Shown one piece after another: positions 27,102 to 35,338 of a DNA stretch of 64,000 nt. The notes below the pieces were generated by a model, which ran no database searches, had not been told where the DNA came from, and was given only the letters and a program-made list of their open reading frames with translations. The position numbers and the translations under genes are program-made. Within the stretch, counting starts at the first letter, position 1. Every line of letters begins with the position of its first letter. The DNA comes from Prevotella sp. oral taxon 475 (GTDB lineage Bacteria; Bacteroidota; Bacteroidia; Bacteroidales; Bacteroidaceae). The stretch is from the NCBI RefSeq assembly GCF_018127805.1, contig NZ_CP072334.1, positions 2,496,309 through 2,560,308 of the forward strand. Direction: 5' to 3'.

Positions 27102-27109
27102 CAAAATTA
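27102..27109 (-). promoter_or_regulatory. Candidate -7 promoter element of the chelatase-SusC/SusD operon
   Basis: On the minus strand this reads TAATTTTG, matching TAnnTTTG. The start point would be near 27095, giving a leader of about 150 bases before the chelatase-like gene. No clear TTTG lies at -33. No Fur or other regulator box could be recognised in 26943-27220. Confidence 0.4.
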
Positions 27110-27221
27110 TGAAGAAGCAACAAGTCACACAATACCCAATAATGGGGATATTTGAAATCTTCCGCCCGGCGATCATCCCCTATCTGCTACTCCCATCCAA
27201 GCCCAACACGGCCAGACTGAT

Positions 27222-27307
27222 TGCCAAAGCTAAGAAAACGCGATGCGAAAGCTAAGAAAATGAAGTGCCAAAGCTAAGAAAACGGCATGCGTTTTCTTAG
27301 CTTTGGC
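27222..27307. repeat. Interspersed CAAAAGCTAAG repeat cluster E with hairpin
   Basis: Three direct units (CCAAAGCTAAGAAAACG, GAAAGCTAAGAAAATG, CCAAAGCTAAGAAAACG) are followed by an inverted unit. The last pair forms a perfect 18-bp stem (27267-27284 with 27290-27307) with a 5-base loop. The unit carries a co-varied change: CCAAAG on one arm is matched by CTTTGG on the other. Confidence 0.92.
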
Positions 27308-27368
27308 AAGGCTCTTTGTAAGTGGCTGAAAATAAATAGGTTGCCAAGAAGCTTCGAACCGAGAAGCC

Positions 27369-27923
27369 TCACGCCAGTCGTTTCTTCACCACGGCGGGGT
27401 TTCCGGCAGCCATACAGTCGTCGGGAACATCGCGTATCACCACCGAACCGGCTGCGATGATGCACCGCCGGCCAATGGTGACGCCGGGACAAACCACCAC
27501 GCCGCCGCCCAACCACGTGTCGTCGCCGATGGTTATAGGGAAAGCCGTCTCTCGTGGCTCTCTTCTCTGCCGATAGTCGATGGGATGCTGGGGCGTGAAA
27601 AGCTGGCAATGCGGCCCAATCTTAACGTGATGGCCGATGGTGACGAAAGCTTCGTCGAGCACCACGCAACCATAATTGATGAAAGAATGTTCGCCCATGC
27701 GGATGCCATGCCCGTGATCGCAGGTGAAAGGCGGGCAAATCTCCGACGAGGCGGGTAGCCCCGGCACGAGCTCTTCTATCATTTCACGATAGCCTTCGTC
27801 AACACTACTGATGCGGTTGAGCCTGGCACACAGCTTCTTGGCATGCACAAAACTGGCCCGAATCTCGGCATCGGCAAAGGCATAGGCCTCCCTACTGCGC
27901 ATCTTTTCCATTTCTGTTTTCAT
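27369..27923 (-). CDS. Maltose/galactoside O-acetyltransferase-like protein (LacA/Maa family)
   Basis: The 184-residue protein has an N-terminal maltose-acetyltransferase helix region (MRSREAYAFADAEIRASFVHAKKLCARLN). A left-handed beta-helix of hexapeptide repeats follows, with PFTCDHGHGIRMGEHSFINYGCVVLD and the signature ITIGDDTWLGGGVVVCPGVTIGRRCIIAAGSVV. The conserved His in LFTPQHPID is the expected catalytic base that transfers acetyl from acetyl-CoA to a sugar hydroxyl. Length and motifs match the family. The start at 27923 was chosen over an upstream in-frame ATG at 27986 because the conserved region begins there. It is an isolated gene between repeat cluster E and the hsp20 region. Confidence 0.9.
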   Translation of the reverse strand: MKTEMEKMRSREAYAFADAEIRASFVHAKKLCARLNRISSVDEGYREMIEELVPGLPASSEICPPFTCDHGHGIRMGEHSFINYGCVVLDEAFVTIGHHVKIGPHCQLFTPQHPIDYRQRREPRETAFPITIGDDTWLGGGVVVCPGVTIGRRCIIAAGSVVIRDVPDDCMAAGNPAVVKKRLA

Positions 27924-28278
27924 CGTTTTCTTGTTTTGAGATGTTGCAAAAATAAGAAAACTTCTGCATTCGCTCCTTCTCTTCACAACAAGAAAACAGC
28001 CCGCTCCGCCGTCGCTTGCGTCTATCCGGAAGACAAAAACCAGGGAAATAAACGAAAATAGGCGGCACCTCCCGGCACCGCCTATCCCTGTTCACTCTCT
28101 CAAGAGTTACTTCTTCCAAATAAAAACTAAATATCTATCAAACTTCTATGTTTCTTTTCAGCCTCTTGCAGAGGGCCTCCGCCGACCCGGGCAACCCTCT
28201 AACGAACGTTACCGGGCTAAATGGTGGCATTACAGACCTATGCAGACAGCTTTCTGTTCGAGGCAAAACGCTCGATGA
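27924..28278. other. Gene-free gap with GC-rich self-complementary segment
   Basis: No gene was seen. At 28062-28085 ATAGGCGG and CCGCCTAT can form a hairpin. From about 28164 to 28272 a GC-rich block contains paired words: AGAGGG with CCCTCT, CCCGG with CCGGG, and TCGAG with CTCGA. The first two pairs interleave like a pseudoknot. It could be a structured RNA or the trailer of hsp20. I cannot assign it to a known RNA family. Confidence 0.35.
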
Positions 28279-28707
28279 TTAGTCAATCTCGATGGGGCGG
28301 AACAGCTTCTGCTCTTCTTTCTTCACCTTGGGAAGATCTACCCTAAGAACGCCATCGTTCACGCGGGCGGCAATGCCTTCGCGGTCGACATCTTCGGGCA
28401 GGAGCAACGTTTGCTCGTATTTCGAGTAGCTAAACTCCCGACGCAGATAGTGTGTCTTCTCGTTTTCCTCTTTCACTTCGTTCTTTTGCTCCATCTTGAT
28501 GGTTAGATTTCCATCTTCGTTGACGTGCACTTGGAAGTCTTCTTTCCGCAAACCGGGAGCGGCCAGCTCCACAATATATTGCGTTTCGTTTTCCATCACG
28601 TTGATGGCAGGTGCCGTTGCGTTGGTGCGTTGCATCAGACCATTGGTGAGAAAATCGTCGAACACTTCGGGTAACCAAGAATTTTTACGCATAACTGGTA
28701 ACATCAT
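28279..28707 (-). CDS. Small heat-shock protein, Hsp20/alpha-crystallin family
   Basis: The 142-residue protein has a short N-terminal arm (MLPVMRKNSWLPEVFDDFLTNGLM) and then an alpha-crystallin domain from about residue 35. It includes YIVELAAPGLRKEDFQVHVNEDGNLTI and the conserved NDGVLRVDLPK near the end. A short C-terminal tail carries the I-x-I/V-like anchoring segment FRPIEI. It should hold unfolding proteins in large oligomers in the cytosol until ATP-dependent chaperones act. It is a single gene, with an inverted repeat about 110 bases upstream that may be regulatory. ATG 28707 is used; the next codon is also ATG. Confidence 0.93.
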   Translation of the reverse strand: MMLPVMRKNSWLPEVFDDFLTNGLMQRTNATAPAINVMENETQYIVELAAPGLRKEDFQVHVNEDGNLTIKMEQKNEVKEENEKTHYLRREFSYSKYEQTLLLPEDVDREGIAARVNDGVLRVDLPKVKKEEQKLFRPIEID

Positions 28708-28816
28708 TTAATCTCCTATCTTTTAAATTATTGTTTTATTTTTTGTCTTCACACCTCTGCTTTCACTTCGGTGTTCGCAGATCTATTCACAAGTTTTGTA
28801 CCAACCCCTTATCGGC

Positions 28817-28852
28817 TGACATTTTGTCGCTCATGTCTGACAAAACGTCAGA
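28817..28852. promoter_or_regulatory. 13-bp inverted repeat upstream of hsp20
   Basis: CTGACATTTTGTC at 28817-28829 pairs with GACAAAACGTCAG at 28840-28852 with one mismatch and a 10-base loop. It does not match the CIRCE element. Its position about 110 bases upstream of hsp20, in the divergent gap with the hydrolase gene, would suit an operator. It lacks a T run, so a terminator is less likely. The gap 28708-29249 also holds repeat cluster F. Confidence 0.4.
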
Positions 28853-28886
28853 TTCATAAATAAAAGCCCCTCTCCCACCGCCCGCA

Positions 28887-28975
28887 TTCCCATCTCTTAG
28901 CTTTTGGGGTGCATTTTCTTAGCTTTCGCCCTGCGTTTCCTTAGCTTTTGAGGTGCAAAAGCTAAGAGATGGGAA
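28887..28975. repeat. Interspersed CAAAAGCTAAG repeat cluster F with terminal inverted repeats
   Basis: The outermost units form perfect 20-base terminal inverted repeats (28887-28906 and 28956-28975) containing CATCTCTTAGC and its complement. Two internal units (TTTTCTTAGCTTTCG, TTTCCTTAGCTTTTG) lie between them at 22-base spacing. The cluster lies in a divergent gap between hsp20 and the hydrolase gene, so it is not simply a terminator. Confidence 0.92.
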
Positions 28976-29104
28976 ATGCACCTGATAAGTTATTGATTAT
29001 CAATGGCGTATAAACGCAGAGGAAACCGTCCCCATCGGAATGCCCCAAAGAGCCCCCGTCAAGGGGAATGATACCGAAGCGTTTGCCCGATTTTCAACGG
29101 TTTG

Positions 29105-29136
29105 TTTGCAAAATTCAAGAAAAATTCGGACCTTTG
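29105..29136 (+). promoter_or_regulatory. Candidate promoter of the secreted hydrolase gene
   Basis: TTTG at 29105-29108 and GACCTTTG at 29129-29136 are 20 bases apart, the same spacing as in two other promoters here. The first base of the -7 octamer is G instead of T. Transcription would start near 29143, about 107 bases before the gene. Confidence 0.5.
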
Positions 29137-29249
29137 CCTTGAAATCGGGCCGCACTCCTCCATCGCTTGCAAAGAGAGGCGGGCTCTCTGTGTTTTCAAT
29201 TGGAATCTAATCGACAGAGATCAACATAAAATGAATGAACCTTATAGAA

Positions 29250-30689
29250 ATGAATAAGACTTTTGTAAAAGAGCCTCATCGCCTGCTTTGCGTGGCGGTA
29301 GCGATGTTTCTGAGCGTTTCTGCCGGGGCACAACGCGACTTTTCGTCTATCCATACCGGTATCCATGCCTCAGATATCAGGGTGATCGAAAGCGGCGTGA
29401 AGCCCTTCCCGACTCCTCAAAAACCTGCGGGCACGCGGGCAAACAGCTTCGACGACGACAACAAAGATCATCACGCCTCGACCGGATGGGGCTTGGACTA
29501 TGAGTATTATCGATACACCTATCCCAGTATCAATGCCAAAGGCGAAGCCATCACACTGACTGCCTTGGCCGCTATGCCCACTAATTATTCTGTTCCGATC
29601 AACAATATCATCCTGGGATGCCATATTACCATCACCGATAACAAAAGCACACCCTCGGAATATATCACCAGCGGCGACTGGCAAAGCGATGTTGGCATGC
29701 TCGTGATGCACGCTAAAAGCAAGAGTGCCTCTCACTTGGCCTACAATTGCTTGGTGATTCTGCCCGACTATCAGGGGTATGGGCTAACACGAGACCAGGC
29801 ACATCCTTATCTGGCACAAGAAATCACCGCCCGACAAAGCGTGGACGCTCTGCGCTATGGCATCGAACTGTATAAAACCAGTAAGAAAAACCGCGCCAAA
29901 ATTAGAGATAACTGGAAGACGATCTGTATCGGTTATTCGCAAGGAGGGGCCGTAGCAATGGCCTGTCAGCGATTTATCGAGACCAACTTCTTGGATCAAG
30001 ACTTGCACTTGGGCGGGTCGGTGTGCGGCGACGGACCTTATGATCCTATCGCCACGCTGCGAACTTATCTCTCCGAAGACAAAGTGTATATGCCTGTGGC
30101 TCTGCCGTTGATTATCAAAGGTATGCTCGACTATAATCCTTATATGAGGAAATATGCCCTCAAAGACTTTTTCACGCAGCAGTTTCTCGACACCGGCATT
30201 CTCGACTGGATAGAGAAAAAGGAGAAAAACACGACCGACATACAAAAGGAACTCAAAAAGCTATATTCCTTTCAGAAAGACAGCAAGGGCGAATATATCA
30301 AGGTGTCCGAGATATTCCAGCCCGATGCGTTTGCCTTGATGACAAAAAAGATAAAGGGAGAGGCCACGGAGAAGAATCCGAAATGCGACGATCTCTACAC
30401 GGCTCTGACCGTGAACAACCTGACGGAAGGCTGGAAACCGCAATATCCCGTTTATCTTTTCCACTCGAAAGTGGACGAGGTGGTGCCCATCAGCAATGCC
30501 GAAAGTGCCTACGAAAAGCTGAGAACAGACCGCCGTCCCGACCTCGTGAAACGCACTTATCTGGACAAAGGCAACCACACCGACAACGGAACGGCCTTTT
30601 ACTTCAGCTGGTGGGGCAAATGTTATGAGGAAAAAGCCGTAGAGGCTATTGCCGGTGGAGAAGACGCTTGGCGAAAGTTCACCCCCTAA
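29250..30689 (+). CDS. Secreted alpha/beta-hydrolase (lipase-like)
   Basis: The protein of about 479 residues has a signal peptide (MNKTFVKEPHRLLCVAVAMFLSVSAGAQ) and an alpha/beta-hydrolase core. VILPDYQGYGLTRD precedes the nucleophile elbow CIGYSQGGAVAM (Ser in GYSQGG), and VYLFHSKVDEVVPI supplies the usual acid. A C-terminal KGNHTDNG holds the likely catalytic His. The overall layout resembles secretory lipases, which cut ester bonds, although peptidase activity is also possible in this fold. It is probably periplasmic or exported. ATG 29250 is preferred because the signal peptide follows; ATG 29235 in frame is an alternative. It lies 49 bases before a BspA-like LRR gene on the same strand, which may be co-transcribed. 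Confidence 0.8.
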   Translation: MNKTFVKEPHRLLCVAVAMFLSVSAGAQRDFSSIHTGIHASDIRVIESGVKPFPTPQKPAGTRANSFDDDNKDHHASTGWGLDYEYYRYTYPSINAKGEAITLTALAAMPTNYSVPINNIILGCHITITDNKSTPSEYITSGDWQSDVGMLVMHAKSKSASHLAYNCLVILPDYQGYGLTRDQAHPYLAQEITARQSVDALRYGIELYKTSKKNRAKIRDNWKTICIGYSQGGAVAMACQRFIETNFLDQDLHLGGSVCGDGPYDPIATLRTYLSEDKVYMPVALPLIIKGMLDYNPYMRKYALKDFFTQQFLDTGILDWIEKKEKNTTDIQKELKKLYSFQKDSKGEYIKVSEIFQPDAFALMTKKIKGEATEKNPKCDDLYTALTVNNLTEGWKPQYPVYLFHSKVDEVVPISNAESAYEKLRTDRRPDLVKRTYLDKGNHTDNGTAFYFSWWGKCYEEKAVEAIAGGEDAWRKFTP

Positions 30690-30738
30690 GCCACATCTAA
30701 CAAATATGGCTATCGACAATCATCAACATAGAAACGAC

Positions 30739-32712
30739 ATGAAAAAATATATCCTACTGCTGCTATTGGCAGTATGCACACAGTTCTCTGCCGAAGGCTT
30801 TGGCAAAGATTCCATCATGAAAGGGACGGCCCAGCTGAACGGGAAAAATATCTCCATCTGGATCAACATTACCGAAGAGGGAACGGCAGAGATAGGTAAC
30901 GGGCGGAATGCGGCGATCAGTCAGTATGCCGAAGGAAAGCTGGTGATTCCCGCCAACATCGTTGACGAAACCGAGAAACGCAGCTATCGGGTGACGAAGG
31001 TGGGCAACTTCGCTTTCAGTCTTTGTAGTCGGCTCACGGAAGTGGTGCTCGAAGAGGGCATCACCGCTATAGGCGAGCAGGCCTTTTCGGGTTGTAACGG
31101 CCTGAAAACCGTTCGTTGTCCGGCCTCGCTTACCACCATCGGCAGAGGGGCTTTCATGGGATGCAAAAACCTGAAACACGATCGTTTGCCCGAGAATCTG
31201 TCAACGATGGGACAAGATGCGTTCGTCGGAAACCAATTCGTCGACCATCAAATGCTGCTGCCGAAAGGGGTGACCACCATTCCTTCTGCGGCTTTCGAAG
31301 CTTGCAACTTGAAGGTAGTTGTGCTGCCTCCGACCTTAACCAGCATCGAAGATGAGGCTTTTGCCCAAACGGGAGATTGCGATTTTTATCGATTTGACGG
31401 GACTGACGCTCCCACAATTGCCGACAATAGCATCAGCGCAGCTGGACATTGGTGGGCCACGAAACCGAAGATCTATGGCAAGAACAGTTTCTGTAACGGG
31501 CTGTTGCCTATCCGTGCCATGGTGCAGGAAAGCGAGTTTACTACAGAGAATATCACCTACCAAATGGTGCAAACAGGCGAATATCCCGGCGTCTTTGCGG
31601 TTTCGGCCCATCGGAAAAGCGGAGAGAGCGATTGGGACAGTGAGTTGAAAGACTTGAAAACGACGGTGCTCCATCCTTCTTTTCCCGGTCAGTGGAAGCC
31701 AGAATTTAAGGTTATCGGTATTGAACCCAACTTCTTTAGCGGCTCGGGAATAGAAAAATTGCACCATATCGTTCTGCCGGCGAGCATCGAAGCGGCTCAA
31801 GCCCAGGGAGCCTTTGCCCAATGCAAGGCTTTGGTTTCACTGGATTTGTCGGCCATGAAGCCGCTTAGTAAGGAGGAAAGCGATGCTCTTCTCGTCGGGA
31901 TTCCCGACAATGCAGTGGTCTATCTGCCCAAAGGTCAGACGCAAGAACATCGCGCTTACAATGCTGTTCTGACGCAAGAAGACGGTCAACGCCGAACAAG
32001 CCACCTGAGAATCAGCCTGAACGAGGCATTCGACAACCTGGCCCTCGCCGGTAATATCGACTATCGCCTGCCCTATTCATTCCTGGCGGAGAAGGCAACA
32101 TTCTATCGTTCGTCATTCCAAAACAAGAAGATGGAAACCGTTGTGCTGCCGTTCACCGCCCAGGCGCACGGAAAGGCGTTCGCTTTCGAAAGACAACAGG
32201 AAGAGACGGGAGGAGAGAAAACAATGATTTTCACCAAGAAAGAGGAGCTGCAGGCTCACACTCCCTATTTATATAAGTCGGATGGTACGGAGATTTCAGC
32301 AGAGAATGTGATGGTGAACACTCCGGCAACGGAAACGAATCTCTCGGAAGAAACCAATCTATACGGCTCTTACACAACAGGAAAGGTAAAGGCTCTGGCC
32401 GCCAAACAAGCTCTCAACGGAGCGATTTTCACGTTCAATACGACGGGAAACAAAGGAAACGGTGCTTTCGAACAGGCAGACGACAATACGGAAATCATTC
32501 CTTTTCAAGCCTTTTTCCATTTCAACGATTTACACGTAGGGCAAAAACTGAGGTTCTTACTCGAAGGAGAAGAGACCACTGGCATACAAAACCCAACGGA
32601 AACGGAGAGTCGCAACGATGCGTTATGGTTTAATCTACAAGGCATGAAGCTCAATGCTCAACCCCGAAAGGGTATCTATCTTCAAAAGGGCAGAAAGCTC
32701 TTGGCACGATAG
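30739..32712 (+). CDS. BspA-like leucine-rich-repeat surface protein
   Basis: The 657-residue protein has a signal peptide (MKKYILLLLLAVCTQFSAEG) and a block of LRR_5 repeats such as VGNFAFSLCSRLTEVVLEEGITAIGEQAF and SLTTIGRGAFMGCKNL. The repeats continue over roughly residues 80-240, with a partial repeat block near residue 360. The C-terminus (WFNLQGMKLNAQPRKGIYLQKGRKLL) is the short sorting-like tail common to Prevotella surface proteins. BspA-like proteins of Tannerella and Treponema bind host matrix or other bacteria, so adhesion is the best inference. ATG 30739 was chosen because the signal peptide begins there; the frame is open further upstream inside the hydrolase gene. Confidence 0.88.
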   Translation: MKKYILLLLLAVCTQFSAEGFGKDSIMKGTAQLNGKNISIWINITEEGTAEIGNGRNAAISQYAEGKLVIPANIVDETEKRSYRVTKVGNFAFSLCSRLTEVVLEEGITAIGEQAFSGCNGLKTVRCPASLTTIGRGAFMGCKNLKHDRLPENLSTMGQDAFVGNQFVDHQMLLPKGVTTIPSAAFEACNLKVVVLPPTLTSIEDEAFAQTGDCDFYRFDGTDAPTIADNSISAAGHWWATKPKIYGKNSFCNGLLPIRAMVQESEFTTENITYQMVQTGEYPGVFAVSAHRKSGESDWDSELKDLKTTVLHPSFPGQWKPEFKVIGIEPNFFSGSGIEKLHHIVLPASIEAAQAQGAFAQCKALVSLDLSAMKPLSKEESDALLVGIPDNAVVYLPKGQTQEHRAYNAVLTQEDGQRRTSHLRISLNEAFDNLALAGNIDYRLPYSFLAEKATFYRSSFQNKKMETVVLPFTAQAHGKAFAFERQQEETGGEKTMIFTKKEELQAHTPYLYKSDGTEISAENVMVNTPATETNLSEETNLYGSYTTGKVKALAAKQALNGAIFTFNTTGNKGNGAFEQADDNTEIIPFQAFFHFNDLHVGQKLRFLLEGEETTGIQNPTETESRNDALWFNLQGMKLNAQPRKGIYLQKGRKLLAR

Positions 32713-32833
32713 CAGAAAGCTCTTGACATGATAAAAGACACGCTCGAAAGAGCCAGAAAAGTAAGAATGAACCGGCAAATGCACGTTTCGCGTATTTTAA
32801 GGTTTTATCTATCCGAGACTAAATAATAATCTG

Positions 32834-32841
32834 TATTTTTG
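32834..32841 (+). promoter_or_regulatory. Candidate -7 element upstream of dut
   Basis: TATTTTTG matches TAnnTTTG and lies 18 bases before the dut start codon. No TTTG was found at -33. The predicted start point near 32848 would leave a very short leader of about 12 bases. Confidence 0.45.
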
Positions 32842-32859
32842 CAGGAAGTAAGTCTATAG

Positions 32860-33300
32860 ATGATGTTGAAAGTACAAATCACCAACAAGGGAAGGCAACC
32901 TCTGCCCACATACGCCACCGAACAAAGTGCAGGAATGGACTTGCGGGCAGACGTGAGCGAATCCGTTGTGCTACATCCAATGGAAAGACGGCTCGTGCCT
33001 ACAGGGCTTCACATCGCTCTACCTCCGGGGTTTGAGGCACAAGTAAGGCCCAGAAGCGGGCTGGCTTTGAAACATGGCATCACCGTTCTCAACACGCCCG
33101 GAACGATAGATGCCGATTATCGTGGGGAAATTAAGGTGCTTCTGATCAACTTTTCCAACCAAGACTTTGTGATCAACGCCGGCGAACGCATCGCACAAAT
33201 GGTGGTGGCACGCCACGAACAGGTGGAATGGGTTGACGTAGAACAACTCGATGAGACTGCAAGAGGCGAAGGAGGATATGGTCATACTGGTGTAAAATAG
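32860..33300 (+). CDS. dut: dUTP diphosphatase
   Basis: This 146-residue protein has the five dUTPase motifs in order: [22 protein letters not shown] (with the Ser-Gly pair), [14 protein letters not shown] (with the catalytic Asp and Tyr), RIAQMVV, and the C-terminal [10 protein letters not shown]. It hydrolyses dUTP to dUMP and pyrophosphate, which keeps uracil out of DNA and supplies dUMP for thymidylate. Length matches the trimeric family. Motif V has Tyr and His where Phe and Ser are usual (GGFGSTG), a common minor variation. It is the first gene of a plus-strand run with TPR, DUF4292 and EnvC-like genes, an order I recall as conserved in Bacteroidota. Confidence 0.96.
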   Translation: MMLKVQITNKGRQPLPTYATEQSAGMDLRADVSESVVLHPMERRLVPTGLHIALPPGFEAQVRPRSGLALKHGITVLNTPGTIDADYRGEIKVLLINFSNQDFVINAGERIAQMVVARHEQVEWVDVEQLDETARGEGGYGHTGVK

Positions 33301-33305
33301 ATAGA

Positions 33306-35078
33306 ATGAAACTGAACTTACGACATTTTGCCTTGCTCTTGGCTGTCGGTTCGGCGGCTGTGCTCCTGGCATTCCCTGCTTTTGCAGGAAGAAAAAGATC
33401 GGTTGCAACCGTGGCTGCGCCGACGGATAGCCTTTCGTATAACGACCGGCGAAGATTCGACTACTTGTTTCTCGAAGCCGTCCGACAGCAAAACGCCGGG
33501 CATTACACGGCTGCATTCGACCTGCTGAGTCGTTGTCTCTCCATCCATCCCAAAGCTGCCGAAGCGTATTATATGCAGGCTCTCTACTTCTCTCAGCTGA
33601 AAAACGACTCCATGGCGTTGGCCAACTTAGAGAAAGCTGCAGCTCTACGCCCCGACAACAGTGCGTATGTGGAGCGCGTGGGACAGTTTTATATCAACAC
33701 GGGAAACTATGATAAGGCAATCGAAGCTTACGAAAAGCTCTGCCAGAACAATCGGGAGAACGAGGATGCACTCAACATCTTGGTGCAACTTTACACCAGA
33801 AAGAAAGACTATCAGGGGGTGTTGCGAACACTGAACCGACTCGAAGAGCTCAATGGAAGCAACGAAGAAACTACCCTTTCCAAAGTTCGCGCCTATGAAA
33901 TGATGGACAACCGAAAGGCTGCCTATAATGCTTTGAAACGTCTTTCGGAAGAACATCCCAATGATCCAGGCTTCCGTCTGATGCTGGGAAACTGGCTTAT
34001 GCAAAACGAAAGGCAGAAGGAGGCTTACAGAATCTTTATCCATGTGCTGGAAGAAGAACCCGATAATGCCTACGCACAGGCTTCGCTGTACGACTATTAC
34101 AGGGCTAAGGGGCAGGACTCACTGGCCGTTGGGCTGCGCGAGAAAATGCTTCTGAGCAGTAAAACGGAAACACAGAGTAAGCTGACACTGCTCAAACAAA
34201 TCATACAAGACAACGAAAACGAGGGCGGAGACAGTACAAAGGTGCTTCATCTCTTTGAACGCATATTGCAAGCAAACCCTACTGACGGCGATATTGCCGA
34301 GCTACAGACGGCTTATATGACCTTGAAGCAAATGCCGGACAGCCTTATCAATAAGGCTTTAGAAAAGGTGTTGGCCATCAATCCCGACAATGCCGGGGCG
34401 CGGTTGCAATTGATTCAAAACAAATGGAAACAGAAAAGCTGGGACGAGGTCATCGCTCTGAGTAAGCCGGCACAGGCTTATCATCCCGACGAAATGGCCT
34501 TTTATTATTTCATGGGCATTGCTTATTACGAGAAAAGCGATAAGGACAAGGCCTTGGATGCTTTCCGTCGGGGTGTAAGCGAAATCAATCCGCAAAGCAA
34601 TAAGAACATTGTTTCGGACTTTTATGCCATCATGGGCGACATTCTTCACCAGAAAGGGCGAGCGGACGAGGCTTTCGCAGCCTATGATAGTTGCCTGCAA
34701 TGGAAGCCCGATAATATCGAATGCCTCAACAACTATGCTTATTACCTGAGCGAATCGGGAAAAGACTTGAGCCGTGCAGAGGCGATGAGCCACAAAACCA
34801 TTCAGCATTCGCCCACCAATGCCACTTATCTCGACACCTATGCTTGGATTTTATTCTTGCAGAAACGTTACTCCGAAGCCCAGACTTACATCGATCAGGC
34901 TTTGGCAAACGACACCGATAGCGTGCAGAGCGCTGTCGTCATAGAACACGCCGGAGACATTTATGCCATGAATGGGAATACGGATCGGGCGGTGGAATAT
35001 TGGAAAAAGGCTTTGGAAAAAGGTGGTGGCAGCGCGCTTTTGAGCCGAAAGATCAAGCTGAAAAAGTACATAAAATAG
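33306..35078 (+). CDS. Exported tetratricopeptide-repeat protein
   Basis: The 590-residue protein has a signal peptide (MKLNLRHFALLLAVGSAAVLLAFPAFAG) followed by TPR units through most of its length. Examples are AAEAYYMQALYFSQLKNDSMALANLEKAAALRPDN, AYVERVGQFYINTGNYDKAIEAYEKL and ADEAFAAYDSCLQWKPDNIECLNNYAYYLSES. TPR superhelices bind partner proteins, so it probably serves as a periplasmic scaffold. It starts 5 bases after dut and is followed, after a 260-base gap, by a DUF4292 lipoprotein and an EnvC-like protein, which suggests a role in envelope or outer-membrane assembly. The precise partner is unknown. Confidence 0.87.
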   Translation: MKLNLRHFALLLAVGSAAVLLAFPAFAGRKRSVATVAAPTDSLSYNDRRRFDYLFLEAVRQQNAGHYTAAFDLLSRCLSIHPKAAEAYYMQALYFSQLKNDSMALANLEKAAALRPDNSAYVERVGQFYINTGNYDKAIEAYEKLCQNNRENEDALNILVQLYTRKKDYQGVLRTLNRLEELNGSNEETTLSKVRAYEMMDNRKAAYNALKRLSEEHPNDPGFRLMLGNWLMQNERQKEAYRIFIHVLEEEPDNAYAQASLYDYYRAKGQDSLAVGLREKMLLSSKTETQSKLTLLKQIIQDNENEGGDSTKVLHLFERILQANPTDGDIAELQTAYMTLKQMPDSLINKALEKVLAINPDNAGARLQLIQNKWKQKSWDEVIALSKPAQAYHPDEMAFYYFMGIAYYEKSDKDKALDAFRRGVSEINPQSNKNIVSDFYAIMGDILHQKGRADEAFAAYDSCLQWKPDNIECLNNYAYYLSESGKDLSRAEAMSHKTIQHSPTNATYLDTYAWILFLQKRYSEAQTYIDQALANDTDSVQSAVVIEHAGDIYAMNGNTDRAVEYWKKALEKGGGSALLSRKIKLKKYIK

Positions 35079-35338
35079 GTCCAACAGGTCTGCTATGCCC
35101 TGCGTTCGGCACGTTTATACTCTACCGATACGCTTTGAAAGATTCTGGGAAGATAGATCTTGCGAGGTTCGTCAGTCTGAGAATCGTCCCTCTATCATCA
35201 GGCTGAATCAGAGTGAAAGTTGCTTTATAGAACACGTCTCCTCACCGTTAGCAACCCATTGGAGAAAGTAAGGATAAAGAAAAGGCAACAGGGTGGAGAC
35301 GATTTCCTCACCGTTGCAGTAGAATTTGACCCCATAAA

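Noticed and set aside
27924..28278. Known riboswitch, SRP RNA or tmRNA in the GC-rich gap
   Set aside because: None of the conserved words of TPP or cobalamin riboswitches, SRP RNA, RNase P or tmRNA was found on either strand.
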